Assembly (NCBI GenBank): GCA_947683625.1
Contig: CANTUR010001074.1
Coordinates: 124,001 to 188,000, forward strand
Reading direction: 5' to 3'
DNA from: Mallotus nudiflorus
Lineage: Eukaryota > Streptophyta > Magnoliopsida > Malpighiales > Euphorbiaceae
DNA length: 64,000 bases
Of this stretch, positions 1-10,248 are shown one piece after another. The notes under the pieces are model-generated. The model saw nothing but the letters and a program-made list of their open reading frames with translations. It was not told the DNA's origin and did not search any database. How positions within the stretch are numbered: the stretch's first letter is position 1; each line of letters opens with the position of its first letter. Both the position numbers and the translations under genes were made by a program.

Positions 1-1002
1 CTAGCATCATTCTGCACATCATTTTAAACCTCTCAATAAGGAAAGATTGATAATCCCTTAAAGTTAAAGCTTCAAAACCCACACAAGGTCAATTGAATTT
101 AAGGACCCCCACATAATCATTTTAGAAGATTTATTTTATCATACTGCATTTTATTTTATTATCTCTAGCATTTATGAATATTATTGTGCTTATGTGATGA
201 GACTGGTAATTTGCTTATTATGTGAATAATTTAGACTCTATTTTTTACTCATCTCATGTCATCATTTTACATCCTCTAGTTTTAAAAAGTGAAATCATGC
301 CGTAAATATCAATAATTTGAAAAGTTCATTTTTCAAACTAGAGTCATCATATTCCCAGCCTAGTGATGTCACCATACATCCCCTATATTGTCATCATATA
401 TCATTATAGCATAAATAATCACTGCAAACATACATGACTGTGTACATTTTGCTCACCCTTTCAAGTGATTGAGTGTCCATTGCTTATCCTATTATTCATG
501 TGATCGGGCAAGCTATGTGCATAGTCTTGTTTACCTTACAAGTTCGTTACACCTAAGCTAGATTTACTTCTCCGTGATCCTTTTTTTCCTTTTATGTGTA
601 TTTTATTAGGAAAACAGTGTAATAATGATATTTCAGCTTTATCATCTTCCATTATCTAATGTACTGTGTGAATGCAATACAAACTATCATTGCTAAAACT
701 AAGGTGTTATGGTAGCTATACATTGAATATTATATGATGAGAAATAGTCAAAAAGTATATGTGATCCCCCGAACCTAGAAAACTCTACTAGGGGCAATAC
801 TCATTGAGTGACCCGATGTTGTCCCTTTCTTTTCTTAAATTTCTAAAACTTGGGTGGTAACTCCATAAAATCTACAATGTGTCTTGTTCCTCCCGAGACT
901 AATCATTTGTCCCTATTTGGTGAAGTTGCCATGTCCCATAGACACTTGTAAGCTAAAAAGCCACAAAATAAAAGCACCAAAAAAACACAAGTCGATCACT
1001 CA
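1..1002 (+). repeat. Element A 5' LTR, 3' half only
   Basis: Colinear with 27194-28185 in the 3' LTR, through to the shared end gatcactca. The LTR ends in CA at 1001-1002, followed by two bases and the primer-binding site. Roughly the first kilobase of this LTR lies outside the window. Confidence 0.9.
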
Positions 1003-1005
1003 TAG

Positions 1006-1023
1006 TGGCGACTCCACTAGGGA
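1006..1023 (+). other. Element A primer-binding site (tRNA-Arg type)
   Basis: The string tggcgactccactaggga starts just after the LTR end. As far as I know the family, this matches the primer site used by Ogre/Tat elements, complementary to the 3' end of a tRNA-Arg. Closely related strings stand at the same place in elements B and E. Confidence 0.8.
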
Positions 1024-1164
1024 TTTCTAAGTAAAAGAGATCAAGTAAAAAATGACTATTTCTCATGATTCAATACTCAATCACATAGAGCCCCACACCA
1101 CTACATTTGCACTACACATCACACGTGCACCACTAGTACCTAAAACCTTAATAATATTGAATGA
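1024..1164 (+). other. Element A leader, part 1
   Basis: This is AT-rich untranslated leader between the primer site and the point where element B inserted. It resumes at 12479. No ORF or structured motif was seen. Confidence 0.7.
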
Positions 1165-1169
1165 CATTG
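1165..1169. repeat. Target site duplication of element B, left copy (cattg)
   Basis: The five bases cattg immediately before the B LTR start are repeated exactly at 12474-12478 after the B LTR end. This fixes both ends of B and proves insertion into A. Confidence 0.93.
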
Positions 1170-3437
1170 TGTAAGCACCCAATTTTGGGATGCAATTGAG
1201 CACACATGCGATGAAAGCCCCTATAATGGAAATCTAATCAAGAATTGATCTCTAGTGTCAAGTTTTATGATTTAAAGGACTAAATTACTATGTTTTGTGG
1301 ATTTAATAGCAAAATTGGTTTTTCAAGGATTTGAATGCAAAAATTAAAAAATTTTGAGGACCTTTTTTATAATTTAATTTAAAAAATGAGGATCGTCCGA
1401 CATTTAATGCCGATCGGTATTATTTAATGTTGACTAGCATCACATAATGTCGATCGGCATTATGCAATGCTAACCAACATTATAGGATGAAAATTGGCAT
1501 TCCAAAGTGCTGATTTTTGCTAAAAATTTATTTTTTACGTTGAAATTTCATTTTTTTCATCATTTTTTAATTTTTTTCATTGGTAGAGGACACCACGTGT
1601 TCCTACGTGTGCAAGTCTTTGATTTTTTTTTAAAACTCTATCACCATCCTATTATCTTGATTTTGAAAGTTCAAAAATAAAAATCCAGCACAACTTCCCT
1701 ACGTGATCACAGGGGTTGGAGGTTGCTAGGCTAGGCTTTAAAAGCCAGAAGGAAGGAGGCAAAAAAAGGAGAGGAGACCCTAAAGAAGTAGAGGCTGCAA
1801 AAGAAAAAAAAAACCATAGTTATTTTCTTTACTATGCAAAAAGCCACATACCTTAACTCTTCATTTTTTTCATTTTCAAAACCTTTAAGAAATCAACAAA
1901 AAATACGCGCTTTGCTTTTAAAGTTTAGAAAATCAAGAAAAAAACAATAGAGTCAATCTCAAAACAGTGATAATCCCAATTTGAGGGGCATTCAAACGAC
2001 ATTTGCATAGCATCTTTTATTCTTTTTCTTTTTTTATTTTGATTTGATTTCTTTGTTTTATTTATTGATTGAGTCGTTACTTATTAATTTTTTCTTACGT
2101 TTTTTTGTTTTGATTGGTGTTCTATGGTGCTCTGGATGTGAGGTTGGTGATGTGAGATTTTGGCAGTATTGAAGAATCCATGGGATGCCATGTACTGAAT
2201 TTTGTGAAATCCCTCTAGAATTTAGGTTTAATTATTTTCTGCAGTATTTTGTTCATTGCTTTTATTGGGTTGTTATTAATTCACTTTAATTTTCTACACT
2301 GCAGTTTGTAATAGCCCCAATAGAGGGAAATGAGTGGAATTTTAATTCTCTGCACTAAAAATATATTAGTAATCTAGGCTCAATTTAGTAAAATTCAATT
2401 AAAATCAATGATGGCAGTAGATTAATTTTAGGGTTACATGAAATTGAATTAGGGTTTTTTAGAAAAATCACATAAATTGTTGTTTTGATTTATTTTTTGG
2501 TATGTTTGTTGAATTGGATTTTATTTTTAGTTCACATGCCTTTTGGGCCCCAAGCCCACAGTAGGATCAACCCATTTAATAAATAGGCTCAAAAATGGTT
2601 TTTAGGTTTTAATTAATTTAAAATTAATTTAGGCTCATTTAGGTTAATTAGATTTAGGCTCATTTTTAATTAATAAAATTAACTTAGACTTTAGTCTAGC
2701 CCACTAAATGTATTTTTATTTCTTTTTAAAATTAATTAGACCTTAGGCCCATTTCTAGTTAATTGAAATTAATTTAGATTTTGCTTAGCCCATTAATTTC
2801 ATTTTTTTTAAAATAAATAAACTTACGCTCCATTTTTATTTGAGTTAAAATTAAGTTAGATTTAAGCCCACTTAATAATCTAATTTCTTCTTTAAAATTT
2901 GTAGACAATAGGCCCATTTCCTTAGTTAAATTAAAACAAGTAGATTTAGGCTCACTAATTCAATTAAAATATAGACCCATCTTTAGTCCATTTTACTTGT
3001 AAATAAAATATGTAGAATTAGCTAACTTTAATTAATAAAATTAATTTAGTTTAGACATAGGGACGCTGCCTTTCATATGCATTTTTACATTAATTTTATG
3101 AATTGTTGCCTTTGGGTTAAATGGATGTTTAATTAGGGTTTAAATAAAATTGCATGTAATTAGAGAATAAGATAGTAATTCATAAAGTAATTCTAAATGA
3201 ACACGAGACTAAGAGAAGTTATTATTCTATTCCCAGAATCTCCTGGTTGTGGTGTTATCTTTCTTTTAGAGAATCCAGTATCACCATTTCGATTTGTCCC
3301 AGTTATTACCCTAGGTGGTGACTCCTCATCTCCATGCTATGTCTTTGTGATATAGTAGTGTGTTCCCTAGGACCTTGAGCCCAAACAATGTCACAGTTAC
3401 TAAAATCTTGGGTGCGCGCTAAACCCTGTCGTCTAGA
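1170..3437 (+). repeat. Element B 5' LTR
   Basis: It starts tgtaagcacccaatttt and ends gtcgtctaga, matching the 3' LTR at 10249-12473, whose end is intact TACA. About 220-320 bp from its start lies a cluster of short palindromes built on aatgccgatcggcatt (1390-1490). In the 3' LTR the same cluster (10470-10560) has lost most of its CpG sites. Confidence 0.93.
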
Positions 3438-3438
3438 G

Positions 3439-3454
3439 TGGTGACTCCACTGGG
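3439..3454 (+). other. Element B primer-binding site
   Basis: The string tggtgactccactggg lies one base after the LTR end. It differs from the site of A mainly by one C-to-T change, so it is probably the same tRNA-Arg-type primer. Confidence 0.78.
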
Positions 3455-4269
3455 TATAAGAGATACTGATTCTACTTGTGTTCTTTAGAATTATTTTATT
3501 AATTATTATTTTATTCTTGCATTCATTATACATGTCCCTATTAAACCAATGGTGTTGGTTTATGAGTCCCTGATTCCACTAGCTTTATAGAGTTGTAAAT
3601 TGGCTAACCATCACTCTTAGCCTTAACTAGGTTCAAGAAAGATTATCGGGCTCATCTGACCAGAGTTTGTAACCCAAGTGCTAAAGGGGGGGTAATCTTC
3701 TCTCAAGTTTGCAAAGGATGTTGGGTCCCTCTAACCTTGGCCTATAACTCAAGTCTTAAAGGAGAGCATCTTGCTAAAGGAACCTTAATTTTTCACTGAA
3801 CCCTAACCACATATAATGGCTTAGTAACTTCCTCTAGGATTTACCCAAATTGCTTGTGTTTATTTCCATAAGGTATTTATATCTATAAAAGCCCAAGCCC
3901 ATACTTTTAAAGCCCACTTAGGCTAATGAAAACTAGGCTAGACCTTTATACCTAGAAATACTATTTCTATGCTTTACTGCTTTGAGAAGATTTGGCATGC
4001 ATGTCGGTTCTTGATATCCCCTATTGATATTAAGGCCAAGACCAAAAATCCTAGGAAAAGAGACTCACCATTGAACATGTGTGTAGGAGGAATAAGGTTG
4101 GAAGGATGAATGTTGTACACTTGATTGATACTTGATATTTAATACTTGTTACATAGCACATGCATACATTTCATCCATCACACTAACATTTTGTTTTACA
4201 GCCATCGTAGACTCATCTAGGTCTTCTCTTATTTAGGGATGGAAAGGTGGCAGACTAAGAAGAACATAT
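3455..4269 (+). other. Element B untranslated leader
   Basis: The segment at about 3650-3850 is similar to the leader of A at about 14090-14290, including the shared phrase ctcatttgaccagagt or close variants of it. A pyrimidine stretch ending in acag (about 4190-4200) precedes gag, as does ttttgcag at 15116-15123 in A. That could be a 3' splice site for a spliced gag mRNA, but this is inference. Confidence 0.6.
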
Positions 4270-6021
4270 ATGAGTCCTAAGGCCATAGCAAAAGAAATCC
4301 TGCATAGACTGGAGAAGAGTCATATCAATCTACTTTACTTAGAAGCTAAAACAACTATGCCTGAACCTATAGAGATGGAATAACAACAAGGAGGGAACTG
4401 GACCTTAGAAGACATTAAGGGAGCTTTAATGGATGACATAAGAGCAATGATGCACGATAAAATAAGATAAGCCTTAGATAGGTTAATGCCACCAGCCGCA
4501 GCTACACCTACACCCGTTGGCGTAATTCCACCTGTTATTGTTGTGGAAGATCCACCTGCCAAGGGGCAACCATTGAATGTTGCGAGGAATGTGCCTACTG
4601 TGGAAATGAAATATGAGGATGTGGAGAACCTTTTGGTAGAGAAAGCCAAGAAAAAATCACTTGAGCAAGTTCAAGAGTTGGAATCCAAGCAAATGAAAGA
4701 AATGACTCAAAAGATGTCCAAAATGGAAGAATTGATGAGAGGATAGGGCATTGGATATTCGATTGACTTTGATAATGTGATGCAATTTGAGGAAGATAAG
4801 CTGCCTAATAGCTAAGATCAAGATGCCATAACTGTAGAAGTTTGATGGTATTAGATACCCAAGGATCCACCTTAGTCAATATACAACTACTATGAGCACC
4901 ACTAAGGTCCTTTGTTTGTAGTTACCAAGTTGTTTGTACTATCCTTTAAGGGTATGGCTATTAATTAGTATCATGGGTTAGAGAAGTCTATCTGAGCTGA
5001 CTGGAGAGAATTGTGTACTACTTTTCTAAAATAATATGACTATAATACTAGGCTTGAAGTGTCTATCAGGGATTTAGAATTAACCAAGTAGAAGCCTAAT
5101 GAATCATTTTTAGATTTTCTAACTAGATTCATGAATAAGGCATGATTAATTAAGAACAAGCTAGCTGATAAGGATCCAATTAGAATGATTATTCAAAATG
5201 TGTCACCTAATTTGGTTGAAAGGTTGCAGATGATTAACCCTAAGCCATTTGTAAACCCTTATAATGATGGTTTATAAGCTGAGCAGATTGAAAGTGAGAA
5301 AAAGAGGATTGCTAAAAGCACTAGAGCAAGAAACTATCCAACTGGGGGCATACATCAAGCAAGCACTAGCCAAATTATGGAAGTGCATACTATTTAACAA
5401 CCAAAGAGATTCTCCAATTTTAACCAACCTTTGTTAAAAGTCCTAAAGCGTCTAATACAAAAGAGCTTACTTCAACCTTTACCTAATCCAAACCCACCAA
5501 ACCTAAACACCCCATGCTATAACCCAAACATGCACTGCAAATTCCATCAAAACCTCTAACACTCCATAGATAACTACATCTGCCTCAAACATGAAATCCA
5601 AAACCTTATAGACTCTGGAATGATCATAGACCCTGAAAACCTAAGCACCAAAAATAATCCTTTCCCAAACTACCAAAATGTACCATCCCCAACTACCATG
5701 ATGATCAACTCAAGAGTTAGTAAGGACGAAGTGCTAAGCTCCTTTGAGGACCTACACTTTAAAACCAATAAAAAATCTCCTAATGCCCCCAAAGATGTGG
5801 AAAGAACAAAAGACTTATTAGGTCAGCCTTCAATCAAGTTCGACTATAAGGTGTTTTATACTAAACCACCTTTTTTTAACATACCCTTCAAGTCAATTGT
5901 GCCTACAAGATCCGATGATGAGTTTGATGATGAGAAGCTGCTAAACAAGAAAGAAAAATGCACATTTCAAGTACAGAAAGTTGAAGTCATGGTGACAGTT
6001 GGCAAGAAGATGCAAGAATAG
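4270..6021 (+). pseudogene. gag: Element B gag, degenerate, running into the gag-protease linker
   Basis: Gag would form the virus-like particle that packages the element RNA. An ATG at 4270 opens a frame (MSPKAIAKEILHRLEKS) that continues, through stops at sense-looking positions, into a proline/alanine-rich stretch (4486 on) and a Lys/Glu-rich helical stretch to 4746. The Retrotrans_gag core follows at about 4840-5290 in shifted frames, with recognisable NESFLDFLTRFMNKA and NLVERLQMINPKPF. The last open piece, 5620-6021, matches the region between gag and protease in element A (shared NPFPNYQNVPSPTTMMI-like string). Many stops are TAA or TAG where relatives have Gln. The frame is not functional. 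Confidence 0.8.
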
Positions 6022-6599
6022 TTGTTATGTCAGCCACTTGAAGGACAACTACCTTGAGACCCAGCATCCCTAACATCTAAAATAGGAAATAATTTTTCTT
6101 ATTATCTTCTTTGAATAAAATTTTAGTTTCTTTAGAACTTGTTTTGTTTTAGTGATCAATGATATGAATTCTGATCATGCTCAATTATGTACTGTGCATC
6201 CTAATGATACTATACTTTATAATATTGATTGCATTTGCATGTTTGACATAAATTCAATTCAATTAGATTCATTTAGCATGGGCACAAATGTAAATTCAAA
6301 GAATATTCATATATCACATGATATAACTTTTGAAGATAGGAAATTTGAGGAAAAAATAAAAAGAATGATAAAAAAAAGAACAAACAAAGAAAAATAAAAA
6401 AGAACAATAAGGTAAAAATTAGAGAGAAAAATTCAGGATTGGCTGATAACAGGAGTTGTATCATGTGATGTAATGAATGTTCTCATTTTTTCCCTAATGA
6501 ATGATTAAAATTGAATTTGAAATTTTTGTTCAAATATCGCATATTTATCTTTGTCATATTGCATAAGTATCTGAATGGAAAGACAATACATAATGAAAG
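6022..6599 (+). pseudogene. Element B remnant of the gag-pol linker
   Basis: A short open frame at 6152-6397 reads INDMNSDHAQLC then repeated Asp/Asn-rich phrases and a Lys-rich tail. It resembles in style the acidic linker before RT in element A (about 18260-18370). Protease, which in A lies between gag and this linker, is absent. Pol was therefore lost in B or its ancestor, and only linker scraps remain. Similarity is by eye and weak. Confidence 0.4.
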
Positions 6600-8000
6600 C
6601 TAAATCAGAGCTATGAGATCACTATTCTTAGTTATGTTTTCTCTTTTTTTACCACCCCTCTGTGATTCTACTTGTAAGTCTAGTGTCTCTTTGTACCTAA
6701 AGAATTCATGTGGTCCAATAATTTGCAGTGCAACTCTTGCTTTATAACTATCATCAATCATTGCACCAACATCAAGCCTCATATTCTACTTAAGAGTTCT
6801 TCAAAGTGTAAGTCCAGTTGATTTCATTATTAAGAACTTACTTCAGTCAGTTCACCCACTCCTCTACATCTTAAAGGCATGAGATTGCAATTAATAAGGT
6901 TACTAAGTCAAAGGATCAATAACAACAGTGAACAAACTGGGTCTCTTGCACACATGAAGAAAAGACCATGAGAATAGTTTGAAATTTAGGGCAAAATGTA
7001 ATTCTAGGGGAAAATTATAGAATAATAAGTTTGCATTCAAAGAGAAAAGATGGAACACTAAAGTATAAGAGCTAGTATAAGAGATCTCGAGGCAGAAAAA
7101 AGCATAGATATACATCAGTTATCATACAGCAAAAGCAATAGCAAAAAGAAAAGTTCAATGGTGCATTCGTCAATCGCAAGCTCTAATGTAAAGCCATAGA
7201 CCCCACTTGCCAGCCGGGTCATCAGTTTAATCAACTACATCAGAAGCTCTAACATCAAAAGTACCAACATTGAAGCATTCAACGCTCAAAGCTATAGGAT
7301 GTTGATAAAGCACCTCATTCTTACACTCGAAGATTAGCAACATAGCTCTGTTCCAAACAGGAGACCCATTAGGATCATGCATGTCATACATAACATACAA
7401 ACACCTGCATACATTTATTATGAAATACTCACTTTGCATAATAAAGTCTTTGAGCTTAGGTGAGATTATGCAAATACTTTTCTTCTAACATTCAAAATTA
7501 GTGTTGTAAAAGTGCAGAAAGGTAGTCAAAATGTTCATACCTGAAGGAAAAGGGTAACACTATCAAGGTGAACCTAATACTTAATGGGACTTTACACCTC
7601 AAAAGCCTAATGGGCCCATCCAGTAAGGGAATATCACTGATAGTGATACTTGCATCTTGGCAACCTCAAAAGACTAGATAGGATGTTCAAGCTCCTCATA
7701 TTCAACATCCATCTCCATAGTCTCACCTAGAGCATCATCTAGAATATCTCTCCATAACAGTTAGTAGTGTAGGGTATGGAATATGGTGACAAGAAGGTCC
7801 AACATGTCAACAATACATTTGTCAGCCCTATAAAAGGGAAGAATGCACTCAAAACCTAAAATGAATGCACTCTAAAAAAAGTTATTTGATCATGAAATAA
7901 AATCTCTAACTCCTGAAACCTTTTTGCAGGAAATATCAAGAAGAGGAATGCTCTACCATAGCATTAATGGAATGGCAGAAATACAAACACAGCCTAAAGC
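6600..8000 (-). pseudogene. Element B antisense spliced gene, product not recognised
   Basis: On the minus strand several exon-like blocks are separated by intron-like DNA. The clearest junction has a 5' splice site CAG|GTATGA with the intron starting at 7540 and a 3' site ATGCAG ending at 7405, giving a 136-nt intron. Joining the two sides keeps the frame: an exon ending TLIVLPFSF continues as CLYVMYDMHDPNGSPVWNR, then LLIFECKNEVLYQHPIAL and a stop at 7227 where a Gln would fit. More coding-like sequence follows (GKWGLWLYIRACD at about 7150-7220). A separate block, 6782-6600, reads MRLDVGAMIDDSYKARVAL. Upstream, near 7730-7640, is an acidic block (METMEMDVEYEEL-like). I do not recognise the family. 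It is damaged by stops and at least one frameshift. It could be a captured host gene or a lineage-specific antisense ORF. Confidence 0.5.
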
Positions 8001-8470
8001 CATAACTTTACTAAGGGAGCATCATGACCTGTGACCAGAAACATCATCATCATAATTAAAAAGGAAGAATGCAATAGAAAAACATTGCATTTTGAAAAAA
8101 TTTCTTCACTTGCAAATAAACCATACTAACTCATGGTATTTTGTGCAGGGAAAAATAGAACTCTATTTCCTTAGATTCTGTAATAAAATACAATATCAAT
8201 AATAAAATCCCCAAATTGAAAGTAAATTCATCCACTTCACGAGATCATGTGCGAAAAGCCTATCTCATGACCTTTAATGATAGTGTCATTCTTTTACTAA
8301 CCTCGTAGAATTCAGATGAGTAGTTAATAGTTTTATGTTGAGAGTTTATAAACTCTAATCAATCTAATGCCTATTTTGCACCTAAATGAGGGGAAGAAAA
8401 TGCAAAGAAAAAATATACGGACTTGCAGTATAATTTTAGAGTATCTTTTTAGTCTTTTGAATAATAAATA
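8001..8470. other. Element B 3' untranslated region, unique part
   Basis: AT-rich sequence with no convincing ORF. A phrase near 8240-8300 (ctatctcatga, tagtg) recurs near 9020-9050, suggesting old local duplication. Confidence 0.5.
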
Positions 8471-8477
8471 TGCATAT

Positions 8478-8772
8478 AATCTACTCCAATGCTCATAAAT
8501 GATTACGAGTACAAAATCCCTTAACAGTATCCACGCTGAGTAATATGAGAAAGACGAGGGAATACTAAAAGGAGAATCAAAATAAGAACAAACATAATCT
8601 ACTCCAATGCTCAAATATGAGTAAGAGTATCAACATGAAACCTCTGGCAAAAGAGGACCATGCCAAAAACTGCTCTATTTACTCCAATGCTTTATAAGAG
8701 GATGAGTATCCAAAAGACCATTCCAACGGTATCCATGTTGAGTAATATTAGAAAGGTGGGAGAATACTTAGA
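8478..8772. repeat. Element B 3'UTR tandem repeat 1 (diverged, about 100-200 bp spacing)
   Basis: The phrase tactccaatgct recurs at about 8481, 8595 and 8678, each time with a nearby gagta. Two of the copies continue into a longer shared segment (ggtatccatgttgagtaatat and variants, then gggagaatac). Units are unequal in length. Confidence 0.6.
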
Positions 8773-9266
8773 TAAGGAAGAAAAGCACAAAAAATAATTC
8801 AAAGGCTATTTTAATACTCAAAATTTGATCTATTTATGCTCAATTTCCATAAGTTTTATTCTATAAATTCTCCCTAAAATTAGGTATGAAAGTAAGCTCT
8901 TCACTTGGCAAAAGATATGCTCTCAGCATAAGATGGTTAATGATTCCTATAACCTTTGCAAATGGCAAATAAATGACAGTTATGAAAATCAAAAAAAAAT
9001 AGTAAGATTCATTGAGTGCACACTATCTCATGAAATAGTGATGAATTTTCTCATAAATTTTTAACATTATAATGTACTTTAGTATATTCATCATGATTGA
9101 AACTAACTTCAACAAATCTATAGGAATTGTAAATCCAGAAAGAAGTGCACCCAACTTATAGAGTTGGTTAACATAGCAAAATTCAAAGTCAATCAGCAAA
9201 AAATTCTAATAAGTCAACATAAATAATTTAAAGCATTCAACTCAAACAACCAAAAATGAAAATTGT

Positions 9267-9664
9267 GAGCAATTATGGATTGTAGCATTATTAAAGCATC
9301 TTCAGTGAGCAATTATGGATTGCAGCATCATCGGCTAGCAACGAAAGGGTTGCAGCTAATTATGAGCAATTATGGATTACAACATTATCAATGAGCAATG
9401 AAAGGGTTGTAGCTAATCATGAGCAATTACAGATTGCAACATCATCGGTGAGCAATGAAAGGGTTGCAGCTAATTGCGAGCAATTCCGGATTGCAGCATC
9501 ATCAGTGAGCAACGAAAGGGTTGCAGCTAATCTTGAGCAATTATAGACTGCAGCATCATCAATGAGCAATAAAAGGATTGCAACTAATCATGAGTAATTA
9601 TGGACTATAGCATCATCAATGAGCAATGAAAGAGTTATAGCTAATCACGAGCAATTATGGATTA
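9267..9664. repeat. Element B 3'UTR minisatellite, exact 57-bp period
   Basis: Units starting gagcaatta occur at 9307, 9364, 9421, 9478, 9535, 9592 and 9649, all 57 bp apart; a shorter unit (40 bp) begins at 9267. Each unit is itself a diverged dimer of two halves of about 28 bp, both starting gagcaa and both ending in a cat/aat-rich phrase. Hypervariable satellite-like arrays just before the 3' LTR are characteristic of Tat elements. Confidence 0.92.
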
Positions 9665-9699
9665 TAATATAATCGCATAAAAGAAGTCAACACTAAATG

Positions 9700-9895
9700 A
9701 CCAAGTGTGGTGTATTTCAATTCAGACTATACGACCAAGTATAGTCGATATTGTACGACTGAGTGCAATGTGTCATTTTAATTTAGACTATATGACTGAG
9801 TGTAGTCAATATTATACGATCGAGTGCAATGTGTCATTTCAATTCATACTATATGACTGAGTATATTCGACATTGTATGACCGAGTACATTGTTC
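9700..9895. repeat. Element B 3'UTR minisatellite, 61-bp period, three units
   Basis: The phrase ctata(c/t)gac occurs at 9727, 9788 and 9849, each followed by gagtgcaatgtgtcatttt or a variant. This is a different family from the 57-bp array next to it. Confidence 0.85.
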
Positions 9896-10235
9896 TTCTT
9901 TCATTAAAATCCTTCTAACATGAATTTTCAAATTATTTTATCATTAGACACTACACAGTAGTTATAGTATTATTGCTAGATGTTATATAGGAACTATAGT
10001 ATGTTTTCAAATAACGAGTCGCTAGACATCCCATGGGGAATATAGCGAAATGCATAAGTTTCACTATATGTTCCCTAGGAAATATAGTGAAACATATCAA
10101 ACATAGCATCTGCTTAAAATTGCTCAAAAATTTACGCATCAGCATGTCAATTAAGATACAATAAAGTACCCTAATTGTTTCTTCAAAATTGTGTGCTACT
10201 ATTACCTTACCATAATTTATCAAGCAAACAGCGAT
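9896..10235. other. Element B region before the polypurine tract
   Basis: AT-rich, with a small internal repeat of tatagtgaaac/tatagcgaaat phrases at about 10030-10095. The minus-strand open frame here (9951-10274) overlaps the LTR start and shows no domain. Confidence 0.5.
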
Positions 10236-10248
10236 AAAGGGAGGTAAC
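10236..10248 (+). other. Element B polypurine tract
   Basis: The purine-rich aaagggaggtaac lies directly before the 3' LTR start, where the plus-strand primer is expected. Confidence 0.7.

Noticed and set aside
4335..4649. 104-codon minus-strand ORF
   Set aside because: It is the shadow of the gag frame of element B on the other strand.
9267..9664. Regularly spaced repeats that could suggest a CRISPR array
   Set aside because: The whole 57-bp unit repeats, with no unique spacers; it is a eukaryotic retrotransposon minisatellite.
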